NCBI GenBank assembly: GCA_035503055.1
Contig: DATJTV010000027.1
Coordinates: forward strand, 1 to 16,410
From: JAKAWQ01 sp035503055
GTDB taxonomy: Bacteria; Pseudomonadota; Alphaproteobacteria; Acetobacterales; Acetobacteraceae
Direction of reading: 5' to 3'
DNA length: 16,410 nucleotides
Shown: positions 7,274 through 13,841 of the stretch, one piece after another
Position numbering within the stretch: position 1 is the first letter of the stretch
How the letters are laid out: each line of letters starts with the position of its first letter
Translations under genes and position numbers: made by a program
Notes under the pieces: model-generated
The model's database searches: none
What the model was told of the DNA's origin: nothing
The model's input: the letters and a program-made list of their open reading frames with translations, nothing else

Positions 7274-8308
7274 TCAAACGGTCCCGACCGGTGTCGCGGG
7301 CGCGCCGGCCGCCCCCGGCAGGCGGAGCGGCGGCGCGGTGAGAAAGAACCGGCTGCGGCGATGCACGCGCAGCCACTCGGCGAGCCGCGTCAGATACCAA
7401 AGCTCGCCCAGATGAACGCCGAGCTTGAAGAGGCAGTGCTCGTGCAAGGGAAGCCCTGGTCCGCGCCCATGGGGATCGAGATGCGGCCCGGGATCGGCGC
7501 CGAGCGTCGAGGAGCGCTCGACGGCGAGATTGTCCGCCGCGATCGCGGCGATGCCGCTCTCGCTGATCCACTCCAGAAGGCGCGGATCTCGCCCATCGAG
7601 CACCGCGCAGGCGGTGCGCAGCGAGGCGTCGGGCTTGCCTGCCTGCTGCATGATGAGCTGGCCCAAGCCGGTGTGCAGGCAGAGGAAGTCGCCCTCCTCG
7701 ATCGTCACCTGGTCGGCCTCCATGATGCGCCGGAGCAGCTCGTAGCCGACCTCCGTCCGCCCATCGCCGAGATGGTGGCGGAGATCGACGAGCACGCCGC
7801 GGCCCTGCACGCAGGTCTCGGCCATCGTCGCGACCGAGACGTTGGTCGCGCCCACCTTCCCCGCCATGCCCTCGCCGGTTGCCGGATCGACGATCTGAAA
7901 GCCGTTGTAGAAGACGCGCTCGGGCGTGCCGTCGGCGTCCGCGTCGAAGAGCGAGCCCTTGTGGGCGAAGCCGTCCCAATGCGTGGAATACTGGTCGTAG
8001 AGGGTCACCGCCTCGTCGGAGCCGACATCGGTAAGCCGCGGGTCCGTGCATTCGAGGGCGAGATTGAAATAGATCTCGCTGCCGCGCATCACCGGGTGGA
8101 AGCAGGGCGGGCGGCGGTTCGCGTTGAGCACGCTGCCGCCCGGCTTATCGAGCGGCAGGCTCAGGCAGAAGGCGATCCCCTCGCGCACCTCGGCGGCTGC
8201 GCGGCGCCGTCGCTCCGCCGTGACGAGGTTCATCCGGCCCTGCTGATCGTCCGGGCCGAAGCTGCCCCAGTTGGATCCGTCCGGTCGGTTCTTCCAGCGC
8301 TCTCCCAT
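7274..8308 (-). CDS. Cyclase-family (kynurenine formamidase-like) metal hydrolase
   Basis: This 344-residue protein belongs to the cyclase superfamily (PF04199 type), whose known members are metal-dependent hydrolases of amides or esters such as N-formylkynurenine. The metal motif is visible as STHWDGFAH (108-116), with His110, Asp112 and His116 in the expected places. A C-terminal HEHCLFKLGVHLGELWYL stretch (289-306) is typical of the longer bacterial subgroup. I chose the ATG at 8308 since the frame from GTG 8368 adds only low-complexity residues; the binding site (GAGGG) is spaced rather far. It is the first gene of the operon, downstream of the candidate promoter. It has no signal peptide. 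It probably hydrolyses or opens a ring of the transported compound. Confidence 0.88.
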   Translation of the reverse strand: MGERWKNRPDGSNWGSFGPDDQQGRMNLVTAERRRRAAAEVREGIAFCLSLPLDKPGGSVLNANRRPPCFHPVMRGSEIYFNLALECTDPRLTDVGSDEAVTLYDQYSTHWDGFAHKGSLFDADADGTPERVFYNGFQIVDPATGEGMAGKVGATNVSVATMAETCVQGRGVLVDLRHHLGDGRTEVGYELLRRIMEADQVTIEEGDFLCLHTGLGQLIMQQAGKPDASLRTACAVLDGRDPRLLEWISESGIAAIAADNLAVERSSTLGADPGPHLDPHGRGPGLPLHEHCLFKLGVHLGELWYLTRLAEWLRVHRRSRFFLTAPPLRLPGAAGAPATPVGTV

Positions 8309-8418
8309 GGCCCGCGATGCCCTCGCACCCGGCTCACGATCGGGAATGGGCGGGGCCGGGCAAGGCACGCTGCATTTTCATCGCCCAAACGTTCCCTTTT
8401 TCGCTCCAGTTCTCAATC

Positions 8419-8447
8419 AGCCTAATGTATATACCGGCATAGGTCAA
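8419..8447 (-). promoter_or_regulatory. Candidate promoter of the catabolic operon
   Basis: Read on the minus strand, TTGACC (8442-8447) is followed after exactly 17 bases by TAGGCT (8419-8424). The -35 box is close to consensus; the -10 box matches only three of six positions. The start of transcription would fall about 100 bases before the cyclase gene. The operator-like GTATATAC lies inside the spacer, as expected for repression. This is a prediction from sequence pattern only. Confidence 0.45.
8427..8434. promoter_or_regulatory. HutC-subfamily GntR operator (GTATATAC)
   Basis: The perfect palindrome GTATATAC matches the published HutC-subfamily consensus GTxTAxAC. It sits 23 bases before the ATG of the GntR/UTRA regulator and inside the spacer of the candidate promoter for the divergent operon. 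Binding here could control both directions. The flanks extend the symmetry only weakly. Confidence 0.6.
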
Positions 8448-8457
8448 CGAGGCCGCC

Positions 8458-9267
8458 ATGGCGGGGCAGGGGCCGGTGCTTTCGAATGAGGACAGCGAGC
8501 CGGTCGCGGCCGGCAGCGAAATCTACCTCTACCGCCGCATCGAGGCGGCGGTGCGCGCGATGATTGCGGAGGGCAGGGTTGCGCCGGGCGCGCGGCTTCC
8601 TCCCGAGAGCACGCTCGCCGGACAGTTCCGCACCACGCGGGTGACGGTGGCGAAGGCGCTTGCCGCGCTCGAGCGCGACGGGCTGGTCCACCGGCTCGTC
8701 GGCCGCGGGACCTTCGTCGCCGAGACGCGGCCGGTGACCTCCATCATCGATTCGACGCTGATCCTTTCCTTCGAGGAGCAGGTGGGCAGCGCCGGCCGCG
8801 CGGTGAGTTTTCGCCTGCTCGGCTTCCGGCGGATCGTGGCACCCGACTTCGCGCTCGAGCGGCTGCGCCTCGCCCCCGGAACGAAGCTCTATCGGATGGA
8901 CCGGCTGCGCCTGATCGAGGGGCGCGTGATCTGCCTCGAGGAGCGCTACATCCCGATCAAATTCGCCGAACGGATCACGCAAGCGATGCTGGCGAGCAAG
9001 GGCGTGGTGGAGATCATGGGCGATCTTCTCGGCTATCCCGTGCCGGTGTTCGAGGTGACGCTCTATCCGGCGATCGCCGGATCGCGCCTCGCGCGGCTGA
9101 TGGAACTCGCGCCGGGTAGCCCGGTCACCGTGCGCGAGCACGTGCTGCGCGACCGCGCGCACCAACCGATCGTCTGCGGCATCAACACTTTCACCGCAGA
9201 GGCCCGCATCTCCTACGTGCTCGGCGCGGCGGCGTCCGACGAGCCGGGCGCGTCGCGCGGCCTCTGA
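8458..9267 (+). CDS. GntR-family transcriptional regulator with UTRA domain (HutC subfamily)
   Basis: This 269-residue regulator has an N-terminal winged helix-turn-helix (about 20-88) with the GntR pattern LPPESTLAGQF, RVTVAKALAALERDGL and GRGTFV, followed by a UTRA ligand-binding domain (about 100-255). The motif ERYIPIKFAE and the late REHVLRD segment fit UTRA. Regulators of this class usually repress and are released by a small molecule from the pathway. It is transcribed away from the catabolic operon, with a 149-bp shared region containing a subfamily-type operator, so it is very likely the local regulator and self-regulated. The ATG has GAGG five bases upstream. Its 3' end overlaps the convergent slipin gene by 55 bp. 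Confidence 0.93.
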   Translation: MAGQGPVLSNEDSEPVAAGSEIYLYRRIEAAVRAMIAEGRVAPGARLPPESTLAGQFRTTRVTVAKALAALERDGLVHRLVGRGTFVAETRPVTSIIDSTLILSFEEQVGSAGRAVSFRLLGFRRIVAPDFALERLRLAPGTKLYRMDRLRLIEGRVICLEERYIPIKFAERITQAMLASKGVVEIMGDLLGYPVPVFEVTLYPAIAGSRLARLMELAPGSPVTVREHVLRDRAHQPIVCGINTFTAEARISYVLGAAASDEPGASRGL

Positions 9268-10025
9268 CCCGCGGCGCGCGCGCCGGTCAGCGCCTCCATG
9301 ATCTCGATCGGGAAGGGAAAGACGATCGTCGAGCTCTTGTCGCCGGCGATGTCGAACAGGGTCGCGAGGTAGCGGAGCTGCATCGCCTGCGGCACCGGCG
9401 CGAGGATGCGCGCCGCCTCGAGCAGCTTCTGCGCCGCCTGTTCCTCGCCGAGCGCGTTGATCACCTTGGCCCGCCGGCTGCGCTCCGCCTCGGCCTGCCG
9501 GGCGATCGCGCGCACCATGCTGTCGTCGAGGTCGATGCGCTTGATCTCGACATTCGAAACCTTGATGCCCCAGGCATCGGTCTGCTGGTCGAGCACCTCG
9601 CGCACGTCGGTGTTGAGCTTGTCGCGTTCGGCGAGCATCTCGTCGAGATCGTGCTTGCCCAGCACGGAGCGCAGCGTGGTCTGCGAAAGCTGGCTCGTCG
9701 CCTCCATGAAATCCTTGACCTGGATCACCGCCCGCTCGGCGTCGACGACACGGAAGTAGATCACCGCGCTGACCCGCACCGAGACATTGTCGTGCGAGAT
9801 CACGTCCTGCGGCGGCACCTCGATGACAGTGATGCGCAGATCGACGCGCACGATCTGCTGCACCATCGGGATCAATAGCACGAAGCCGGGGCCCTTGGTG
9901 CCGGTGTAGCGGCCGAAGGTGAACATGATCCCGCGCTCGTATTCGCGGAGGATGCGCACCGCGGCGCTGAAGAAGAAGAGGACGAGAACGACGAGAACGA
10001 CAATCGCGACGAGCGCCGGGATCAT
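9213..10025 (-). CDS. Slipin (stomatin/prohibitin-family, SPFH domain) membrane protein
   Basis: This 270-residue stomatin-like protein has an N-terminal membrane hairpin or helix (residues 3-24), REYERGIMFTFGRY directly after it, an SPFH domain (about 25-200) with PPQDVISHDNVSV and the RAKVINALGEEQAA helix, and a C-terminal hydrophobic stretch (IVFPFPIEIME). The family scaffolds membrane domains and is a partner of NfeD proteases. The ATG (10023-10025) overlaps the nfeD stop as ATGA, so the pair is co-translated. The frame continues open upstream of this ATG inside nfeD, but the family boundary and the overlap fix the start. The last 18 codons are antisense to the 3' end of the GntR gene. 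Confidence 0.93.
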   Translation of the reverse strand: MIPALVAIVVLVVLVLFFFSAAVRILREYERGIMFTFGRYTGTKGPGFVLLIPMVQQIVRVDLRITVIEVPPQDVISHDNVSVRVSAVIYFRVVDAERAVIQVKDFMEATSQLSQTTLRSVLGKHDLDEMLAERDKLNTDVREVLDQQTDAWGIKVSNVEIKRIDLDDSMVRAIARQAEAERSRRAKVINALGEEQAAQKLLEAARILAPVPQAMQLRYLATLFDIAGDKSSTIVFPFPIEIMEALTGARAAGQRPRDAPGSSDAAAPST

Positions 10026-11353
10026 GGCGTCTTTCCTCTCTCTTGCCCCATGGCCGCCGGGGCGACGACGAGCACGAGCCCCTTGCGCGCGAGGATTTTT
10101 ACACCTGCTCCGGGCACGAGCGCCGCCGGCCCGCGCGCGCGCCAGATCTCCCCCGCCACATGCACCGTCCCCTCCGTCCCCTCCCAGCCGACGACGCTCG
10201 CCTCTGCGCCGATCAGCGCCTCGCCGCCGGTGGTGACGGGCCGGCGGCGCGAGCGGATCAGCATGGCAACCGCGAGGAGGAAGAAGGCGCCGGTGGCAAG
10301 CGTGGTGGCGAGCACGACGGCGAGCGGCAGGCCGAACCCCGGCCCCGCGCCGCGAAACATCACCACCGAGCCGATCGCGAAGGCGACCATGCCGCCGAGC
10401 CCGATCACGCCGAACGCACCGATGAACACCTCGGCGAGCATCAGCGCAATGCCGAGCAGCACCAGCCCCGCCCCGGCATAGTCTATCGGCAGCAGGCCGA
10501 GGCCGAAGAGCGCCAGCACCAGGCTGATGGCGCCGACGAGGCCGGGCAGCACGCCGCCCGGATTGAGCAGCTCGAAGACGAGGCCCCAGACGCCGAGCAG
10601 CATCAGCAGGTAGGCCACGCTCGGGTCGGTGATCACCGAGAGGAAGCGCGTGCGCCAGTCGGGCGCGAGCGGGGAGGGGACGAGCGAGGCGGTCGCGAGC
10701 CGGACGTGCTTCCCGGCCGCAATGACCTCCATGCCGTCGATTTGCCTCAGCAGGTCGGGCAGGCTCCCGGCGATCACGTCGATCACGTGCCGCCGCAGCG
10801 CCTCGGCGGCGGTTAGGCTCGCGGCACCCTGCACAGCGGTTGCGGCCCAGTCCGCATTGCGGCCGTTGAGCTCGGCGAGGCTTCGGATATAGGCGGTCGC
10901 GTCGCTGACGATCTTGCGCGTCTCGGTGCTTGCGGCGGGCAAGGAAGGCATGCCGAGTTCGACCGGCGTCGCGGCGCCGAGATTGGTGCCGGGCGCCATC
11001 GCCGCCACTGCGGCGGCGTAGGCGATGTAGGTCCCGGCACTCGCCGCCCGCGCCCCGCTCGGCGCGACATAAGCCGCAACCGGCACGGGCGAGGCGAGGA
11101 TCGCGCGGATGATCCCGCGCATCGCCGTATCGAGCCCGCCGGGCGTGTCCATCACCAGAACGATCAGCCCCGTCTCGGCGGGATCCGCCGCCCTGATCCC
11201 GCGCACGACGTAATCCTCCGTCGCGGGGCCGATCGCGCCGTCGATGGTCAGCACCTCCGCGCGGCTCGGCTGCGCCGCCACCGCCCGACCCGCCAGCACG
11301 AGCCCGGCAAGCACGCACGCAGCGACCCGCCAGCGGCGAGCGGGCGAAATCAT
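10022..11353 (-). CDS. nfeD: NfeD-family membrane-bound serine protease (ClpP class)
   Basis: This 443-residue long-form NfeD protein has a signal peptide (1 to about 27), a ClpP-like protease domain (about 33-220), four or more membrane helices (about 235-380) and a C-terminal soluble OB-like domain. The nucleophile is expected at Ser105 in ARAASAGTYI and the catalytic lysine at Lys147 in ETRKIVSDATAYIR, by analogy with the archaeal 1510-N stomatin-cleaving protease. MDTPGG (69-73) and the ELNGRN stretch also fit. It overlaps the slipin gene by 4 bp; this pairing is the standard arrangement, with the protease thought to cleave or regulate the slipin. A GGCGGGG site precedes the ATG but lies within a hairpin. 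Confidence 0.93.
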   Translation of the reverse strand: MISPARRWRVAACVLAGLVLAGRAVAAQPSRAEVLTIDGAIGPATEDYVVRGIRAADPAETGLIVLVMDTPGGLDTAMRGIIRAILASPVPVAAYVAPSGARAASAGTYIAYAAAVAAMAPGTNLGAATPVELGMPSLPAASTETRKIVSDATAYIRSLAELNGRNADWAATAVQGAASLTAAEALRRHVIDVIAGSLPDLLRQIDGMEVIAAGKHVRLATASLVPSPLAPDWRTRFLSVITDPSVAYLLMLLGVWGLVFELLNPGGVLPGLVGAISLVLALFGLGLLPIDYAGAGLVLLGIALMLAEVFIGAFGVIGLGGMVAFAIGSVVMFRGAGPGFGLPLAVVLATTLATGAFFLLAVAMLIRSRRRPVTTGGEALIGAEASVVGWEGTEGTVHVAGEIWRARGPAALVPGAGVKILARKGLVLVVAPAAMGQERGKTP

Positions 11354-11354
11354 C

Positions 11355-11377
11355 GCCCCGCCAATCGGGTGCGGGGC
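11355..11377 (-). promoter_or_regulatory. Hairpin covering the nfeD ribosome binding site
   Basis: GCCCCGC (11355-11361) and GCGGGGC (11371-11377) form a perfect 7-bp stem with a 9-base loop, directly before the nfeD ATG. On the minus strand the arm nearest the start is the presumed binding site GGCGGGG. The structure could limit translation. No T-run follows, so a terminator is unlikely. The effect is inferred. Confidence 0.35.
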
Positions 11378-11420
11378 AGCTTGACGGCTTGGAAGCGCTT
11401 TCGCGCCGGGGAAGCGCTCC

Positions 11421-12059
11421 TCAGGCGAGGCTGATGGAGCCGACCTCCGGTCCCTTCTGGCCCTGGACCACGTTCATGCGCACCGCCTGGCCTTCCTGCA
11501 GCGGCGGCAGGCCGGCCTCCTCGAGCGCCGAGGCATGGACGAACACGTCCTTGCCCCCGCCCGGCGGGGTGATGAAGCCAAACCCCTTTTCGGGGTTGTA
11601 CCATTTCACGACGCCGGTCATCTCGACCGCCGAGCTGAGATCGACGGGCCGGCGCGCGGGCCGCGCGGTGCGCGGCGGGCGTGGCCCACCCCCGAACCCG
11701 CTCCGCGCGGGTTGTGCCTGCGCCGTGCTCTCGTCCACCGAGACCACCTGGCTGACCTGCCGGCCCTTCTGGCCCTGGCCCACGTAGATGCGAAGCGTAG
11801 CACCTGGGTTCACGCTCTGGTGGCCCGCGGCCTGCAGCGCGTTGGCATGGAGGAACGCGTCCCCCGAGCCGTCGGCGAGGGCGACGAAGCCGAAGCCCTT
11901 TTCGGGGTTGAACCATTTCACCGTCGCCTGCACTTCCGGCCCGGCTGCCGGGCTCGCGAAGCTCGGAAAAGGCGGAGAGGGCGTGTTGCCGAAGAAATTA
12001 TCGTCGTCGAAACCGCGGCGGCGCGGTTGCCGCTGCCGGTCGTTCCTGGGTGATCGCAA
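11421..12059 (-). CDS. Tandem cold-shock-domain protein
   Basis: This 212-residue protein carries two cold shock domains: about residues 42-109 and 144-212. Each has the RNP1 motif (NPEKGFGFV at 51-59; NPEKGFGFI at 155-163) and an RNP2 motif (DAFLH, DVFVH), so both should bind single-stranded RNA or DNA. The domains are joined by a flexible, Arg/Pro/Gly-rich linker, and the N-terminus is Arg-rich and disordered (RRRGFDDDNF). Such double-domain proteins are typical of Alphaproteobacteria. The best start is TTG at 12059, with AAGGA about 10 bases upstream; no in-frame ATG lies before the first domain. A long leader with a strong inverted repeat precedes it. Confidence 0.88.
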   Translation of the reverse strand: MRSPRNDRQRQPRRRGFDDDNFFGNTPSPPFPSFASPAAGPEVQATVKWFNPEKGFGFVALADGSGDAFLHANALQAAGHQSVNPGATLRIYVGQGQKGRQVSQVVSVDESTAQAQPARSGFGGGPRPPRTARPARRPVDLSSAVEMTGVVKWYNPEKGFGFITPPGGGKDVFVHASALEEAGLPPLQEGQAVRMNVVQGQKGPEVGSISLA

Positions 12060-12167
12060 GTGAAAGACGTCCTTTTCGTTCGTTGTGGTCTGCGTCGCGG
12101 GCCTTGCGCGCGCCCCGGCACAAGCCGTGGCGCCCAGACGTGAGGCGGGGACCTCGCGGCAGAGTTG

Positions 12168-12198
12168 GAGCGCGGCTCCATCAATTCAAGCCGCGCTC
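12168..12198. promoter_or_regulatory. Ten-bp perfect inverted repeat in the cold-shock gene leader
   Basis: GAGCGCGGCT (12168-12177) and AGCCGCGCTC (12189-12198) are perfect complements separated by 11 bases. The structure lies about 110 bases upstream of the cold-shock gene start. In RNA it would make a stable hairpin; as DNA it could be a binding site. The role is unknown. Confidence 0.45.
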
Positions 12199-12263
12199 TC
12201 CTCCCCTCACTCCGCCCGCCTACGGCCGCGACGGCCGCCGGCGAGCCGCAAAACATTAGATGA

Positions 12264-12275
12264 TCCCGATCGGGA
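12264..12275. promoter_or_regulatory. Perfect 12-bp palindrome TCCCGATCGGGA
   Basis: This self-complementary 12-mer lies between the end of the PdeM-like gene and the cold-shock gene. It could be a binding site for a dimeric regulator, or chance in GC-rich DNA. Nothing else supports a function. Confidence 0.2.
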
Positions 12276-12338
12276 ATTGAAGCCTATCTCGCTGCTTCCC
12301 GCCCGGGAGGGCGTGCTGCGGATTCATCAAGACTTCAT

Positions 12339-12845
12339 TCATGGCCCGAAGCGGCCGGCGAGCCGAAAGCTCGCGAGCCGCTCCCGCCCGGGCAGGAAGA
12401 CCCGGCCGCCACGCGGAAAAAGCGCACGCACCGCCGGGTCGTGCAGGTCCGGCTCGCCTGCCTCGGCGCCGAAGGCCGGCAGCACGATCCGTGCGCCGTC
12501 GGCAATGAAGCAGGGAAGGGCGTGGCCCGAAACCTTGCCCCGCGCCCCCACCGTCGGCCCCTCGCGGAAGACGAGCGGCGCCGAGCGCCAGGTGTCCTCG
12601 CCGGCGATGCGGAGAACGAGCACGGACGCCGCCATCGCCTCCAACCGGGCACTCCGCCCGCCCGCGCCCAGCAGCAGCACACGAAGCGGCCCCCACCGCC
12701 GGAGCAGGGCCGCAAGCCGGTCGAGCGCGCCCCGCTCCGTCCCGAGCCCGGCGAGCGCCAGCACGCCCTCCCGCGGCCAGAACAACGCACCGCCCGGATC
12801 GAGCAGCAGCCGCTCGGACAACAGATGCACCGGCGCCGGCGTCAT
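12339..12845 (-). CDS. Degenerate PdeM-like (calcineurin-type phosphoesterase family) protein lacking metal ligands
   Basis: The 168-residue product aligns by eye with the PdeM family of ligase-associated phosphoesterases at both ends: ERLLLDPGGALFWP (11-24) and LPAFGAEAGEPDLHDPAVRA (122-141) through VFLPGRERLASFRL. The metal-binding motifs are gone. The usual DLH.EKG reads GLGTERG (33-39), the GD motif reads GA (60-61), GNHD reads GEDT (82-85), and GH.HP reads GHALP (107-111). Family members are about 210-230 residues, and the loss includes a stretch after the first motif. Despite this the frame is open and the start (ATG 12845) has a good AAGGAG site 8 bases away. It is either a non-catalytic paralogue or a gene in early decay. 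It has no ligase or helicase neighbour in the window. Confidence 0.75.
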   Translation of the reverse strand: MTPAPVHLLSERLLLDPGGALFWPREGVLALAGLGTERGALDRLAALLRRWGPLRVLLLGAGGRSARLEAMAASVLVLRIAGEDTWRSAPLVFREGPTVGARGKVSGHALPCFIADGARIVLPAFGAEAGEPDLHDPAVRALFPRGGRVFLPGRERLASFRLAGRFGP

Positions 12846-12860
12846 TCCTGGCACTCCTTG

Positions 12861-12940
12861 CCAGGGCTCTGCCCCTGGACGGGTCCCATCGCGCAAGCGC
12901 GTTGGGAGCCCCGTGACCCGGGCAAAGGCCGAGCCTTTGC
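12861..12940. repeat. Cluster of palindromes resembling a dispersed intergenic repeat
   Basis: CCAGGG (12861-12866) pairs with CCCTGG (12873-12878). Further on, GCAAAGGC (12922-12929) pairs perfectly with GCCTTTGC (12933-12940) around a three-base loop. Paired short palindromes of this style occur as dispersed repeats in Acetobacteraceae-like genomes; that comparison is from memory and untested. No T-run follows on either strand, so terminators are unlikely. Confidence 0.4.
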
Positions 12941-13081
12941 AATCCAATACCTTAAAGGCACTGGGGAAGTCCGGGGCCGCACGGCGCCGATGAGAGACCT
13001 CAATAACGTTGCCGGCCACGCGTCGCGGTCGCTCACGTTTTCGTGATGGAAGGCAGGCGCGGGGAGCGCTGTCCCCAGGGG

Positions 13082-13103
13082 CGTCGCCCGATCCGGGGCG
13101 ACG
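13082..13103 (+). promoter_or_regulatory. Leader hairpin just before the secreted-protein gene
   Basis: CGTCGCCC (13082-13089) and GGGCGACG (13096-13103) form a perfect 8-bp stem with a six-base loop. The stem ends five bases before the ribosome binding site AAGGGAG (13108-13114). It may stabilise the mRNA or modulate initiation. Confidence 0.3.
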
Positions 13104-13121
13104 AACGAAGGGAGCCTCCTC

Positions 13122-13811
13122 ATGACCCGCTTTCCCGCCATCCTGCTCGCGGCCGGCGCCGCGCTCCTTGCCACCACGGCGCTGGCCGCGCCCATGCGCG
13201 AGCGCGTGCGCGGCACCGTAGCCGTTATCAGCGGCGACACGCTCACCGTGCGCACCATGAGCGGGAGGGATGTGCCGGTCGCGCTCACCGGCAGCACCCA
13301 CTACGCCGAGGTCCTGAAGTCGAACCTCGATCGGGTCGATCCCGGCAGCTATATCGGCACCGCGGCGAAGTCGATCGGCAACGACCTCGTGGCGCTCGAG
13401 GTCGTCGTCTTCCCGCCTTCGATGCGCGGCGTGGGCGAGGGCCATTACGCCTGGGACCGCATTCCCGACACGACGCTCGACGGCCACGCGACCGCGGGCA
13501 GCACCATGACCAACGGCACGGTGAGCACCGCGACGCCGGCCGGCGGCAGCGTCAGTACCACAATGACCAATGGCACGGTCGCGAGCGCCGGCGCCGCCGG
13601 CGGGGCGAAGGAGATCACCGTCACCTACAAGGGCGGCAAGCAGGTGATCATCGTGCCGCCGACCGCGCCGATCGTGACCTACGCGCCGGGCAGCAAAGCC
13701 GAGCTCAAGACGGGAGCGGCCGTTTTCGTCAACGCCCTGAAGAACGACGACGGCAAGGTGGCCGCTTCCTTCGTCGCGGTGGGCACCGACGGCGTCAAGC
13801 CGCCGATGTGA
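13122..13811 (+). CDS. Secreted protein of unknown function with MTNGTV repeat
   Basis: I do not assign a function to this 229-residue protein. It has a clear Sec signal peptide (residues 1 to about 23, ending ALAA). The mature part begins with RGTVAVISGDTLTVRTMSG, which resembles the small beta-barrel units of DUF5666-like secreted proteins. A Gly/Thr/Ser-rich linker (about 121-162) contains two copies of MTNGTV (129-134 and 148-153), each followed by an Ala/Gly-rich stretch. A second beta-rich part (KEITVTYKGGKQVIIVPP) follows. The ATG has AAGGGAG upstream. It precedes the cytochrome b gene by 30 bp on the same strand, so it is probably the periplasmic partner of that redox unit. Confidence 0.8.
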   Translation: MTRFPAILLAAGAALLATTALAAPMRERVRGTVAVISGDTLTVRTMSGRDVPVALTGSTHYAEVLKSNLDRVDPGSYIGTAAKSIGNDLVALEVVVFPPSMRGVGEGHYAWDRIPDTTLDGHATAGSTMTNGTVSTATPAGGSVSTTMTNGTVASAGAAGGAKEITVTYKGGKQVIIVPPTAPIVTYAPGSKAELKTGAAVFVNALKNDDGKVAASFVAVGTDGVKPPM

Positions 13812-13841
13812 GCGCTTGTGTCACGAACGGAGGGCAGGACC

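Larger units (their letters stand above)
12060..12338. other. Non-coding region upstream of the cold-shock gene
   Basis: I see no credible gene in these 279 bases. They hold the leader and promoter region of the cold-shock gene and the downstream end of the PdeM-like gene. Two symmetrical sequences stand out: a 10-bp inverted repeat at 12168-12198 and a 12-bp palindrome at 12264-12275. No clear terminator with a T-run was found. Confidence 0.6.
12846..13121. other. Divergent intergenic region with GC-rich palindromes
   Basis: These 276 bases separate the PdeM-like gene from the secreted-protein gene, which are transcribed apart, so promoters for both should lie here, although I could not pick convincing boxes. 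The region is filled with short inverted repeats (12861-12878, 12922-12940, 13082-13103). No credible coding sequence was seen. Confidence 0.55.

Noticed and set aside
5752..7341. 529-codon plus-strand open frame
   Set aside because: Antisense to AtuA-like copy 2, of low-complexity charged composition.
8334..8381. 15-codon minus-strand open frame in the operon leader, possible leader peptide
   Set aside because: It has an AAGGGA at loose spacing but no run of a regulatory amino acid and no attenuator hairpin with a T-run; chance is more likely.
9213..11318. A 701-residue protein extending the slipin upstream
   Set aside because: The first part is an Arg/Gly/Ala-rich shadow of nfeD in another frame; the slipin starts at 10025 with an ATGA overlap.
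11391..11418. Direct repeat GGAAGCGCT (11391 and 11410)
   Set aside because: Two nine-base copies in GC-rich DNA after the cold-shock gene, with no flanking evidence of an element or binding site.
12339..13487. Longer start for the PdeM-like gene
   Set aside because: The extension crosses a palindrome-rich gap and runs antisense to the secreted-protein gene; ATG 12845 has a good binding site and matches the family N-terminus.
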